From positions 1 through 64,000 of the forward strand of contig NZ_UATM01000032.1 in NCBI RefSeq assembly GCF_900454685.1: 64,000 nt of DNA. Direction: 5' to 3'. Position numbers and translations under genes: made by a program. How positions within the stretch are numbered: the first letter of the stretch is position 1; each line of letters opens with the position of its first letter. Below are positions 26,602 through 34,204 of the stretch, one piece after another. Below the pieces are notes generated by a model. That model ran no database searches. It saw only the letters and a program-made list of their open reading frames with translations, and was not told the DNA's origin. Source of the stretch: Peptoniphilus harei. Lineage in GTDB: Bacteria; Bacillota; Clostridia; Tissierellales; Peptoniphilaceae.

Positions 26602-27888
26602 TTATTTCTTTGGAGTAAGTTTTGTCATTCCTCCCATATAAATTTGTAGAGGTTCTGGAATTCTAACGCTGCCATCTTCTTGAAGTAGATTTTCTAAGAA
26701 GGCAATTAACATTCTTGGTGGAGCAACAACAGTGTTGTTTAATGTGTGGGCAAAGTATGTGCCATCCTTGCCACGAAGTTTGATGTTAAGTCTTCTTGCT
26801 TGGGCATCGCCAAGATTTGAACATGATCCAACTTCAAAATATTTATTTTGTCTTGGAGAGAAGGCTTCAACGTCAAGAGACTTAACCTTTAAGTCTGCCA
26901 AGTCACCAGAACAACATTCAAGAGTTCTAACAGGAATGTCTAGTGAACGGAAGAAATCCACTGTGTTTTGCCATAATTTTACATACCAGTCCTTAGATTC
27001 TTCTGGCTTACAAATTACAACCATTTCTTGTTTTTCAAATTGGTGGATCCTGTAAACTCCTCTTTCTTCAATACCATGAGCTCCAACTTCTTTTCTAAAG
27101 CAAGGTGAATATGAAGTAAGGGCAAGTGGCATATCTTCTTCTGGATTAATTGTGTTTATATATTTACCAATCATTGAGTGTTCAGAAGTACCAATTAAAT
27201 AAAGGTCTTCGCCTTCAATCTTATACATCATGTCTTCCATTTCTGCGAAACTCATAACGCCAGTAACTACGTCTGATCTTATCATAAATGGTGGAATGTG
27301 GTATTCAAAACCACGATCAATCATAAAGTCTCTTGCATAAGCTAGGATTGCAGAGTGAAGTCTTGCAATATCTCCCTTTAGGTAGTAGAAACCTGCGCCT
27401 GATGTGTTTCTTGCAGAGTCAAGGTCAATTCCGTTAAAGCTTTCCATGATGTCAATGTGGTAAGGAACTTCAAAGTCAGGAATTACTGGTTCGCCAAATC
27501 TTTCAAGCTCAACATTTTCGCTGTCGTCTTTTCCTATTGGCACTGTTTCGTCCATCATTTGTGGGATAACTTGCATCCTCTTCTTAAGTTCTTCAGCAAG
27601 ATCTCTTTCAGCAGCTTCAAGATTTGTTATTTCTTCATTTATTTCAGCAACTTTTTTCTTTGCTTCTTCTGCCTTGTCCTTTTCTCCCTTTTGCATAAAG
27701 CCACCAATCTCTTTTGAAGTTTGGTTTTTTTCTGCACGAAGGTTGTCGCCCTTAGTCTTTGCTGCTCTAAGGTCTTCGTCAATTTTTCTAACTTCGTCAA
27801 CTAGTGGAAGCTTGTCATCTTGGAATTTCTTTTTAATGTTCTCTTTGACTGCTTCTGGGTTTTCTCTTACAAATTTAATGTCTAGCAT
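26602..27888 (-). CDS. serS: Seryl-tRNA synthetase
   Basis: A 428-residue class II synthetase from ATG 27888 (GGGAGGATAT upstream); an in-frame ATG further up lies within the T-box terminator. N-terminal MLDIKFVRENPEAVKEN and the long antiparallel coiled-coil arm (residues about 30-100) bind tRNA-Ser. Class II motifs are present: LTSYSPCFRKEVGAHG, GVYRIHQFEKQEM and LNNTVVAPPRMLIAFLEN. It charges tRNA-Ser in the cytoplasm. Controlled by the T-box directly upstream. Confidence 0.97.
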   Translation of the reverse strand: MLDIKFVRENPEAVKENIKKKFQDDKLPLVDEVRKIDEDLRAAKTKGDNLRAEKNQTSKEIGGFMQKGEKDKAEEAKKKVAEINEEITNLEAAERDLAEELKKRMQVIPQMMDETVPIGKDDSENVELERFGEPVIPDFEVPYHIDIMESFNGIDLDSARNTSGAGFYYLKGDIARLHSAILAYARDFMIDRGFEYHIPPFMIRSDVVTGVMSFAEMEDMMYKIEGEDLYLIGTSEHSMIGKYINTINPEEDMPLALTSYSPCFRKEVGAHGIEERGVYRIHQFEKQEMVVICKPEESKDWYVKLWQNTVDFFRSLDIPVRTLECCSGDLADLKVKSLDVEAFSPRQNKYFEVGSCSNLGDAQARRLNIKLRGKDGTYFAHTLNNTVVAPPRMLIAFLENLLQEDGSVRIPEPLQIYMGGMTKLTPKK

Positions 27889-27904
27889 ATATCCTCCCTT
27901 AAAA

Positions 27905-28092
27905 TAAAAAAAGCCCCTCAATCCCTAAAGGGACGAGAGACCCGCGTTGCCACCCTAATTAACCAAATGGTTCACTTAAAATTACATAGACTATGAGGTG
28001 GATTCATCTTAAAAACTTTACAAGTTTCCACCAGCCACCTGCTCTCTTAAAAACTTTTTAAAATTACTATTCTCAATTATCGCCTTTTTTAG
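27905..28092 (-). promoter_or_regulatory. T-box leader (serine) of serS
   Basis: The minus-strand leader contains the T-box sequence AGGGTGGCAACGCGGG (27941-27956), a stem I with an AGTA-type loop, and a likely specifier TCC (Ser) within GATGAATCCACC. A hairpin with GTCCC and GGGAT followed by TTTTTTT (27905-27945) is the terminator. Uncharged tRNA-Ser should allow read-through into serS. Promoter TATAAT at 28101-28106 with TTGAAC upstream. Confidence 0.88.
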
Positions 28093-28164
28093 TTTTTTTT
28101 ATTATAACATAAGGAAAAATAAGTTCAAGCTTTTTGTATTTTAAAGTAGTTTTATTAATATGAA

Positions 28165-28193
28165 TTGATGGAATTTTATAAAATATGTATAAT
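28165..28193 (+). promoter_or_regulatory. Promoter of toxin unit 1
   Basis: TTGATG (28165-28170), 17-nt spacer, TATAAT (28188-28193). The same arrangement recurs 363 nt downstream before toxin unit 2, with nearly identical spacer sequence. Confidence 0.8.
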
Positions 28194-28254
28194 AAGGTTG
28201 AGGACATACAGATGGTGGTTGCTCTTTACTTTTATGGTAAAGGGGGTGATTGCA

Positions 28255-28341
28255 ATGTCAGATTTTGAAATTTTAAGCATCATGCTAAAATTTATTGGTT
28301 TGATTATTGCTGTATTAGCCCTGTTTCTAAATAAGAAATAG
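28255..28341 (+). CDS. Holin-like type I toxin peptide, copy 1 (28 aa)
   Basis: A 28-residue hydrophobic peptide starting MSDFEILSIMLKFIG and ending LFLNKK, behind a strong ribosome site (AGGGGGTGAT). The short polar start with Tyr/Phe-Glu, a single membrane span and a Lys-rich end match the 'putative holin-like toxin' family (TxpA relatives), which damage the membrane and are held silent by antisense RNAs. The mRNA has a leader able to pair with sequence beyond the ORF, and a convergent minus-strand promoter follows. A second copy lies at 28611. Confidence 0.8.
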   Translation: MSDFEILSIMLKFIGLIIAVLALFLNKK

Positions 28342-28350
28342 CACAAATAA

Positions 28351-28382
28351 AATACCACCTGTATTGCACTACAAGTGGTATT
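28351..28382. terminator. Bidirectional hairpin between toxin 1 and its antisense RNA
   Basis: Arms AATACCAC and GTGGTATT with a 16-nt loop; A/T-rich on both sides. It lies 9 nt after the toxin stop codon and would be the 3' end shared by toxin mRNA and convergent RNA. Confidence 0.6.
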
Positions 28383-28452
28383 AAATAAATATCAACTTAG
28401 AGCAACCGTCGCTTGTGCCCGAATGGGTATAAACGGTGTCCTCTTTATCTTT
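28352..28452 (-). ncRNA. Candidate antisense RNA of toxin unit 1
   Basis: A minus-strand TATAAT at 28453-28458 (AT-rich -35 about 17 nt upstream) would drive an RNA of about 80-95 nt ending at the hairpin 28351-28382, overlapping the toxin mRNA 3' end. Type I antitoxins of the RatA/SR4 kind have this geometry. Confidence 0.5.
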
Positions 28453-28477
28453 ATTATAACACAATATTTCTATTTTT

Positions 28478-28502
28478 AAAGGCTAGCAAGCCTTTTTTTT
28501 TT
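28478..28502 (+). terminator. Strong terminator ending toxin unit 1
   Basis: Arms AAAGGCT and AGCCTTT followed by a run of Ts on the plus strand. It lies beyond the antisense promoter, so a full-length toxin transcript could include the antisense region and its fold-back segment. Confidence 0.75.
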
Positions 28503-28527
28503 AGTTAATCATTTCCATTTTATTGAA

Positions 28528-28556
28528 TTGATGGAATTCTCTAAAATATGTATAAT
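28528..28556 (+). promoter_or_regulatory. Promoter of toxin unit 2
   Basis: TTGATG (28528-28533), 17-nt spacer, TATAAT (28551-28556); near-identical to the copy at 28165. Confidence 0.8.
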
Positions 28557-28610
28557 ATAGATGAGGACATACATTGGTGGTTGCCCAATTTAATTATTGG
28601 GAGGTGCAAC

Positions 28611-28694
28611 ATGAGTGATTATGAATTGATATCCATAGTGATAAAAATCCTAACACTTATCGTTGGCATCCTAACACTTTATAAAAAAGATTAG
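28611..28694 (+). CDS. Holin-like type I toxin peptide, copy 2 (27 aa)
   Basis: A 27-residue peptide starting MSDYELISIVIKILT and ending TLYKKD, with ribosome site GGGAGGTG. It is a diverged duplicate of the copy at 28255: same start motif MSD(F/Y)E, one membrane span and basic end, within an otherwise conserved transcription unit. Divergence of both peptide and RNA stems while promoters stay fixed suggests two non-cross-reacting toxin-antitoxin pairs. Confidence 0.8.
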   Translation: MSDYELISIVIKILTLIVGILTLYKKD

Positions 28695-28701
28695 GAAATA
28701 A

Positions 28702-28733
28702 AAATACCACCTGTATCGACTTAGGTGGTATTT
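28702..28733. terminator. Bidirectional hairpin between toxin 2 and its antisense RNA
   Basis: Arms AAATACCACCT and AGGTGGTATTT with a ten-base loop, 7 nt after the toxin stop codon. Confidence 0.65.
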
Positions 28734-28786
28734 CTTTAATATTAAACCTAAGGGCGACCATCTTTCATGGTGTCCTCTTTATCTAT
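28703..28786 (-). ncRNA. Candidate antisense RNA of toxin unit 2
   Basis: Minus-strand TATAAT at 28787-28792 would give an RNA of about 70-80 nt running into the hairpin 28702-28733. Its 5' part carries GAGGACA, like the toxin mRNA 5' end. Confidence 0.5.
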
Positions 28787-28811
28787 ATTATAACATAATA
28801 TTCCTATTTTT

Positions 28812-28830
28812 AAAGGCTGCTAAGCCTTTT
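28812..28830 (+). terminator. Strong terminator ending toxin unit 2
   Basis: Arms AAAGGCT and AGCCTTT plus Ts; same element as at 28478. Confidence 0.75.
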
Positions 28831-28831
28831 T

Positions 28832-28951
28832 TTATTTTTTAAGATACTTTATAAGGGCAAGGATTGCCAAGATTATAAGTACAAAAATTCCTATGTAAAT
28901 CCCCAAGCCAAGAATTAAAGCAATAAGTGAATTAGAAGTAGTAAAAGCCAT
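28832..28951 (-). CDS. Single-span small membrane protein (39 aa)
   Basis: A 39-residue peptide starting MAFTTSNSLIALILGLGIY and ending LIKYLKK, nearly all of it one long membrane helix. The start has an excellent ribosome site (AAGGAGGA) and a promoter with TATAAT at 28979-28984 and TTGTAA at 29002-29007 (17-nt spacer). It faces the toxin units and stops right at their terminator. No family recognised; could be an unrelated small membrane protein or a third toxin-like peptide. Confidence 0.65.
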   Translation of the reverse strand: MAFTTSNSLIALILGLGIYIGIFVLIILAILALIKYLKK

Positions 28952-28978
28952 AATGATTCCTCCTTTATACTTTTTTAT

Positions 28979-29007
28979 ATTATAACAATATAATTAATCT
29001 TTTACAA
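28979..29007 (-). promoter_or_regulatory. Promoter of the 39-aa membrane peptide
   Basis: TATAAT and TTGTAA on the minus strand with a 17-nt spacer, 27 nt before the start codon. Confidence 0.65.
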
Positions 29008-29063
29008 AATTTATTTACGCACATAATTTTTTCTTTTTGTTATAATAGGCAAGAGGTGATGAA

Positions 29064-29975
29064 ATGAGAGAGTTTTTACTTTCACAAGGCGTTTCAGAAG
29101 ATCTACTTAAGGGAGTAGATGAATTTATAGAAAAACATGATTTAAATAAGGATTTTGAATATAGAATCCCAAATATAAAATATAAATATTACGGCAAAAA
29201 AACTTGGGAGAAGGCCATCGCTGCAATCTTATCTGGCGACAACATCCTCCTCTCTGGACCAAAGGCAACGGGCAAAAATGTTTTGGCAGAAAACTTGGCA
29301 TATCTCTTTAAGAGACCACTTTGGACAGTCTCTTTAAACATTGCATCAGACCCATCAAGTTTAATTGGATCTGATACCTTTAAAAACAACGAAGTTACTC
29401 TTAAGAAGGGACCAGTTTATGAAGCTGCAGAGGAAGGTGGTTTTGCAGTCTTTGATGAAATTAATATGGCAAAGAACGAAGCCCTTTCTGTTGTCCACTC
29501 CACTCTTGACTACAGAAGAGTTTTAGACATTTCTGGCTACGACAGATTAAATCTTAACGACGCAACAAGATTTATTGCCACAATGAACTACGGCTATATT
29601 GGTACTCGTGACCTTAACGAAGCCTTAGTTTCAAGATTTTTGGTGATCGACATTCCAACAATATCAGAAAGTGACTTGGCAAAGTTATTTAAGGAAAACA
29701 CAAAATTAAACAAGGATGCCATAAAGATTTTCACAAGACTATTCTTAGACCTTCAAGAGAAATCTCTTAACTCAGAAATTTCTTCCAAGGCCATAGACCT
29801 TCGTGGACTTATATCAAGTATTGAACTTATGAATCGTGGTCTTGGCATAAGAGAGTCTCTTGACCTGGGTATCGTTGACAAGACCTTTGACTCTTACGAA
29901 AAAGAAATTGTCAATGATGTCATTGACACTCTTTTTGTAAAAAATATTGAAAGAGCTGATCTCTTTGAAGGATGA
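29064..29975 (+). CDS. MoxR-type AAA+ ATPase (NorQ/CbbQ-like)
   Basis: A 303-residue AAA_5 ATPase. It has Walker A LLSGPKATGKNVLAENLA (near residue 65), Walker B GGFAVFDEINMA and sensor FIATMNYGYIGTRDLNEALVSRF. The residue after the Walker A Lys is Asn rather than Thr/Ser, which is unusual and may alter Mg-ATP handling. It overlaps the following VWA gene, and such pairs act as chaperones that insert metals or remodel protein complexes. The substrate is not evident from the neighbours. Start behind AGAGGTGATG. Confidence 0.85.
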   Translation: MREFLLSQGVSEDLLKGVDEFIEKHDLNKDFEYRIPNIKYKYYGKKTWEKAIAAILSGDNILLSGPKATGKNVLAENLAYLFKRPLWTVSLNIASDPSSLIGSDTFKNNEVTLKKGPVYEAAEEGGFAVFDEINMAKNEALSVVHSTLDYRRVLDISGYDRLNLNDATRFIATMNYGYIGTRDLNEALVSRFLVIDIPTISESDLAKLFKENTKLNKDAIKIFTRLFLDLQEKSLNSEISSKAIDLRGLISSIELMNRGLGIRESLDLGIVDKTFDSYEKEIVNDVIDTLFVKNIERADLFEG

Positions 29976-31680
29976 AAATAGGCTAAAAAATATTTTTTGG
30001 ACCCTTTCAGACTTCTATGACTTTGATATTTTTAAATTTTCACTAAAACCAGAGGACTCCTATGAGGCTGCCCTACTTGGTTATGCTGCTAGGTATTTTG
30101 ATTTCTATGTACTTGACGACTTCTTCAAGAAGTATGTAAATTCTTTAAACAACAAAAAGGACTTGTGGGAAATTTCAAAATTAGTTTTGGAAAATATTTT
30201 TTCAAAAGAAATGATTTTGGAAAGACCTGGGACCCTTGATTTTAAAAAGGACCACGATGAAGAAATCTTAAAAAATTTAAATAGACGAAAAATTATAATG
30301 ACAACAGAACTTAAAATTGGCTACATCAGAAAAGAAAGAGGCCAGTATCCCAAAGTTCAAAAAGTCTTGGAAGAGATGTTGGGAGAAATTTATAATTTTA
30401 AGGAAAGAGACACCTTCAAGTATCTTGACTTCCTAAGATATATTTTCAAAAAATATTTTCACGTAAACAAGGACCTTCCCCATGACACAGAAGAGTCCTA
30501 TGAAGAATTCAAGAAAGAAGCTAAATCCAATTCTACTTCCAAGAAGAATTCTCCCTATCAGAGAAAAAATTTCAAGGACAATACTTTTCTCGAGAGGTAC
30601 AACATTGAGTCAGCTGAGTTTACATTTTTTAACGACGATTTCAGAGACATTAACGTCATAGAAGATGCTCCCGTGAATAAGTTTGGAGACAAAAATATTT
30701 ACAAGGCCCTAGTCAAACGCTATGGGATAGAAAAAATAAAAAGACACACTGCAGATAGGATTGCCCAAGAAATTTCAACAGGCATCCATGAGGAAATTAA
30801 ATTTTTCTTCCCAGTAGGAGAGTTTGAAAATAAATCTTCATATTATGCTCAGGAGGAAAAGGGAAATTACTCTGACAACTTAAACTTCTATGAGAATAAC
30901 AAGCTGCAAAATGCTCGTGCCATAAGAGAACTAGCTGGAGTAATAAAAAATTCCCTCTTAAAGGAATCTGAAGATGAAATATTAAAATCAACTTCTGGAA
31001 GAATTGTTCCATCAGAAATTTGGAAGACCAGAGAGTTAAATGAAGATAGGATTTTTGAAAAAATTAACAGAAAGGACTCCAATGAGATTTTTGTGGACAT
31101 CCTCTTGGACTCCTCTGCTTCACAAAATGATAGGAAGGAAATCCTTGCGACGGAAACTTATATTATTGCTGAAGCCTTAACTTCTCTAAATATAAAAACC
31201 AGGGTTTTCTCCTACAACAATTTTTACAATTATCTTGTAATAAAAAAATACAGGGACTACAATGACCCGAGAATAAAAAATAAGGACATCTTCAAGTACT
31301 CCCCGTCGGGCTCCAATAGAGATGGACTTGCAATAAAATTTATGCGCCACCTTGTTTCTAAAAACAGGGATGCAAGAAGATTTTTAATTGTCTTGACTGA
31401 CGGCCTTCCCTTTGACGAAATCGACATTGGAATAGTTGGTGCATCAAAGACACCTGGAGAAAATTATAAGGACGAGGAAGCTGTCATGGACACATCAAAG
31501 GAAGTTCTCTTGACAAGGCTCAAGGGGATCAACACTTTTGGAGTCTTTACTGGGGAAGAAGCAGAAAGCATGAACATCAAAAAGATTTACGGCAATGACT
31601 ACGCCTATATAACTGACATAGCTCGCTTCCACAAGGTGGTTGGAATATTTTTAAAAACTTATGCAAATAAAATAGAGTAG
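29947..31680 (+). CDS. VWA-domain protein partner of the MoxR ATPase (NorD/CobT-like)
   Basis: A protein of up to 577 residues; the TTG at 29947 is the earliest start, overlapping the ATPase gene by 29 nt, and a later TTG (29965) is also possible. The C-terminal von Willebrand A domain has an intact MIDAS: DILLDSSASQNDRKE, a Thr in the middle strand and LTDGLPFDEIDIG. The N-terminal part is helical, with a charged linker near residues 190-220. With the MoxR ATPase it forms a two-component assembly factor, comparable with NorQ/NorD and RavA/ViaA. Ends at a bidirectional terminator. Confidence 0.82.
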   Translation: MKELISLKDENRLKNIFWTLSDFYDFDIFKFSLKPEDSYEAALLGYAARYFDFYVLDDFFKKYVNSLNNKKDLWEISKLVLENIFSKEMILERPGTLDFKKDHDEEILKNLNRRKIIMTTELKIGYIRKERGQYPKVQKVLEEMLGEIYNFKERDTFKYLDFLRYIFKKYFHVNKDLPHDTEESYEEFKKEAKSNSTSKKNSPYQRKNFKDNTFLERYNIESAEFTFFNDDFRDINVIEDAPVNKFGDKNIYKALVKRYGIEKIKRHTADRIAQEISTGIHEEIKFFFPVGEFENKSSYYAQEEKGNYSDNLNFYENNKLQNARAIRELAGVIKNSLLKESEDEILKSTSGRIVPSEIWKTRELNEDRIFEKINRKDSNEIFVDILLDSSASQNDRKEILATETYIIAEALTSLNIKTRVFSYNNFYNYLVIKKYRDYNDPRIKNKDIFKYSPSGSNRDGLAIKFMRHLVSKNRDARRFLIVLTDGLPFDEIDIGIVGASKTPGENYKDEEAVMDTSKEVLLTRLKGINTFGVFTGEEAESMNIKKIYGNDYAYITDIARFHKVVGIFLKTYANKIE

Positions 31681-31704
31681 GTTCAATGAGAAACCTACTC
31701 TATT
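31671..31704. terminator. Bidirectional terminator between VWA gene and 54-aa gene
   Basis: Perfect 13-bp arms AATAGAGTAGGTT and AACCTACTCTATT with an eight-base loop; both stop codons lie inside it (plus strand TAG 31678-31680, minus strand TAG 31695-31697). Confidence 0.85.
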
Positions 31705-31859
31705 TTTAATGCCTTTTCTATATTAAAGCCTGCCTTTACTAGGGTTATTGAATAAAATAATTTTAATATCAAATCTCCACTTTTTTGAGAGCTTGGAAGT
31801 AATATTGACGCTAATGCAAAGACAAGGACATTTAATACAATTATTAAAACTTTTTTCAT
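31695..31859 (-). CDS. Small membrane protein (54 aa)
   Basis: A 54-residue protein with one or two hydrophobic stretches: start MKKVLIIVLNVLVFALASIL (possibly a signal or anchor helix), then SGDLILKLFYSITLVKAG and the tail EKALKIE. Ribosome site AGGTGA seven bases upstream. The stop codon falls in the shared terminator. No family recognised. Only 30 nt separate its start from the aminotransferase stop, so it may be the last gene of that operon. Confidence 0.6.
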   Translation of the reverse strand: MKKVLIIVLNVLVFALASILLPSSQKSGDLILKLFYSITLVKAGFNIEKALKIE

Positions 31860-31889
31860 TCTTTCACCTGATTATAAAATCGTGATTAC

Positions 31890-33071
31890 TTACTTATTTA
31901 AAAAATGCTTACAAGCTTTCTCCATCCTATTTAGACCTTCGACTATGTCATCATAAGAAGATGCATAGGAAAATCTAACAAAGCCTTCTCCTGCACTTCC
32001 GAAAACTGTTCCTGGAACTATGGCAACACATTCTTCATCAAGAAGATAATTGCAAAATTCTTCTGAAGAAACTCCTAGGTCCTTAATGTTAATAAAGGCA
32101 TAAAAGGCACCGTCTGGAGCATTAAGGCTAAGTCCTTCAATAGAATTTACCTTTTCAACAATGTAGTCACGTCTTCTCTTGTATTCCTTAACCATTTCTT
32201 GTGAGCCTTCATTTCCTGCCTTAAGTGCAGTGACTCCCCCATGTTGAACAAAGGAAGTTGCACAAGAAGTGTTGTGTTGGTGGATAATATTTAGGACCCT
32301 TATAAATTCTTCTGGAGCTGCAACATAAGCAAGACGGAAGCCTGTCATGGAATAAGTTTTTGAAAAACCATTAATTGTAATAGTCCTTTCCTTCATTCCA
32401 TCAAGGGATGCCATGGAGATATGTTTCTTATTTCCATAGACAATTTTTTCATAAATTTCATCAGAAATTACTAAGATGTCTTTTTTCTTTGCAAAGTCAG
32501 CAAGCTTTTCCAAGGTTTCTAATGTGAACATAGATCCAATTGGGTTTGATGGGTTAATAATTACTATGGCCTTAGTTTTTTCTGTTACAAGACCTTCAAG
32601 CTCATCAAAATCAATTTGGAAGTCATTTTCTTCTGCAAGGCTGTATCTCACCGGCACTGCTCCCATAATGTGGGCTGTGTTAACATAGTTTGGCCAGCAT
32701 GGGTTTGGAAGAAGAATTTCATCTCCTTCTTCTAAGATTAGTGAATAAGAATCGTAAATTGATTCAGTTGCACCTGCTGTTATCAAGACTTCCTTTGCAG
32801 TATAGTCTAAATTATTTTCATTTCTAAGTTTTTCAGCCACAGCTTCTCTTAGAGGCATAATGCCGTAATTTGATGTATAAAAAACATCTCCATCTTCGAT
32901 GCTCTTAATAGTTGCATCTTTAATTACCTTTGGAGTGTCAAAGTCTGGTCTGCCTACTTCAAAGTGGTAGATCCTTTTGCCGGCTCTTTCCATCTCAATA
33001 GTTTTTTCATTTATCTTTCTAATACCAGATGGTCCCACCTTGTTAAACTTACTACAAATAAAATCTCTCAT
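31890..33071 (-). CDS. Class I pyridoxal-phosphate aminotransferase
   Basis: A 393-residue aspartate-aminotransferase-family enzyme. Landmarks are HFEVGRPDFDTP, TAGATESIYDS, INPSNPIGS, SDEIYEKIVY, the PLP-binding Lys in INGFSKTYSMTGFRLAY and the substrate Arg in VRFSYASS. The fold type I subgroup contains aspartate, alanine and aromatic aminotransferases; I cannot fix the substrate. It lies 10 nt after the threonine dehydratase gene, suggesting a role in amino-acid breakdown. Confidence 0.92.
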   Translation of the reverse strand: MRDFICSKFNKVGPSGIRKINEKTIEMERAGKRIYHFEVGRPDFDTPKVIKDATIKSIEDGDVFYTSNYGIMPLREAVAEKLRNENNLDYTAKEVLITAGATESIYDSYSLILEEGDEILLPNPCWPNYVNTAHIMGAVPVRYSLAEENDFQIDFDELEGLVTEKTKAIVIINPSNPIGSMFTLETLEKLADFAKKKDILVISDEIYEKIVYGNKKHISMASLDGMKERTITINGFSKTYSMTGFRLAYVAAPEEFIRVLNIIHQHNTSCATSFVQHGGVTALKAGNEGSQEMVKEYKRRRDYIVEKVNSIEGLSLNAPDGAFYAFINIKDLGVSSEEFCNYLLDEECVAIVPGTVFGSAGEGFVRFSYASSYDDIVEGLNRMEKACKHFLNK

Positions 33072-33081
33072 GATTTCCTCC

Positions 33082-34038
33082 CTACGAATTGATTATTTCT
33101 TCGATTTTGCTTCCTTCTACATTTCCACCTGTGATAATAAGAACAAGCTTGTCCCTGTCATCATATTCTATTTTGCCTTCTAAAATTGCACCAAGTCCAA
33201 TAGCAGAAGAAGGCTCAACAATTAATTTCTCTTTATTATACAATAAATCTAAAGCTTTTTTAAGATATTTATCTTGGCAAGTAACTACATCGTCAACAAG
33301 ATCTCTTACAATAGGAAATACATGGTCTCCTGGCTTAACAGAAAGAAGTCCATCAGCAAGAGTTTCTCCCCTCTTAACTTCACTAGGTTGACCTTCTTCA
33401 AGTGACAGAGTGTATCTGGCAACATTTTCTGGCTCAACCCCAATGACCTTAGACCATCTTGTAACTCCCTTGGTGTACATGGCAATACCAGAGATTAGTC
33501 CGCCACCACCAATGGGAACAATCATCTTCAAGTGGTCCATCTTGTTTAGAATCTCTACTGCAATAGTTCCTTGACCTTCAGAAACATCTAGGTCGTCAAA
33601 GGGATGGATGAAAGTCATGCCCTCCTTGTCAGCAATTTCCTTTGCCACTTCAAATCTCTTTTCCACAGTCGTAATTTCAATTTCTGCCCCAAGGTCTCTT
33701 ATCATTTGCCTCTTTGTCTCAGTAGAAGTATCTGGCAAGACAATCTTCGCTGGAATTCCCAAGATTTTTGCACAAGTTGCAATCCCCTTGCCATGGTTGC
33801 CAGAAGAAGCAGTTACAACTCCCTTTTTCAATTCTTCATCAGAAAGTTTTCTAATTTTATTTAAGGCACCCCTTATCTTAAAGGAATTTGTCTTTTGCAT
33901 ATTTTCAAGTTTTGCATAGACAGATGTGCCAAGCATTTCAGATATGTGATTAAGTCTCACCAAGGGAGTTTCATAAATGTAGTCCCTAATTCTTTCTCTA
34001 GCTTTTATCGTTTCCTTGTATCCGTTTCTATAATCCAT
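33082..34038 (-). CDS. Threonine dehydratase, catabolic type
   Basis: A 318-residue enzyme from ATG 34038 (AAGGAGATAAA upstream). It has the PLP Lys in NSFKIRGALNKI, the substrate loop ASSGNHGKGIA, the phosphate-binding glycines PIGGGGLISG and the end GGNV. It lacks the C-terminal ACT domain of the biosynthetic enzyme, so it resembles TdcB: it converts threonine to 2-oxobutyrate plus ammonia. Upstream of an aminotransferase in the same operon. Confidence 0.93.
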   Translation of the reverse strand: MDYRNGYKETIKARERIRDYIYETPLVRLNHISEMLGTSVYAKLENMQKTNSFKIRGALNKIRKLSDEELKKGVVTASSGNHGKGIATCAKILGIPAKIVLPDTSTETKRQMIRDLGAEIEITTVEKRFEVAKEIADKEGMTFIHPFDDLDVSEGQGTIAVEILNKMDHLKMIVPIGGGGLISGIAMYTKGVTRWSKVIGVEPENVARYTLSLEEGQPSEVKRGETLADGLLSVKPGDHVFPIVRDLVDDVVTCQDKYLKKALDLLYNKEKLIVEPSSAIGLGAILEGKIEYDDRDKLVLIITGGNVEGSKIEEIINS

Positions 34039-34177
34039 TTTATCTCCTTTATAAATAAACAATTAGTATACTATACCCTTTTTTTGATATTATAATATGC
34101 TAAAGTGAATTTGTAAAATTAATTTGGATTTTATAAAAATCAAATAAATTCTTTTCCAATAATACTTATAAAAATAG

Positions 34178-34198
34178 GATCCTCTTGTTAGAAGATCC
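34178..34198 (-). terminator. Terminator of the pyr operon
   Basis: Imperfect arms GGATCCTCT and AGAAGATCC with a short loop and a T-rich tail on the minus strand, just after pyrD. Confidence 0.65.
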
Positions 34199-34204
34199 CT
34201 TTTC

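Noticed and set aside
28176..28358. Minus-strand 60-codon ORF across toxin unit 1
   Set aside because: It overlaps the toxin, has no ribosome site and is explained by the toxin and antisense RNA structure.
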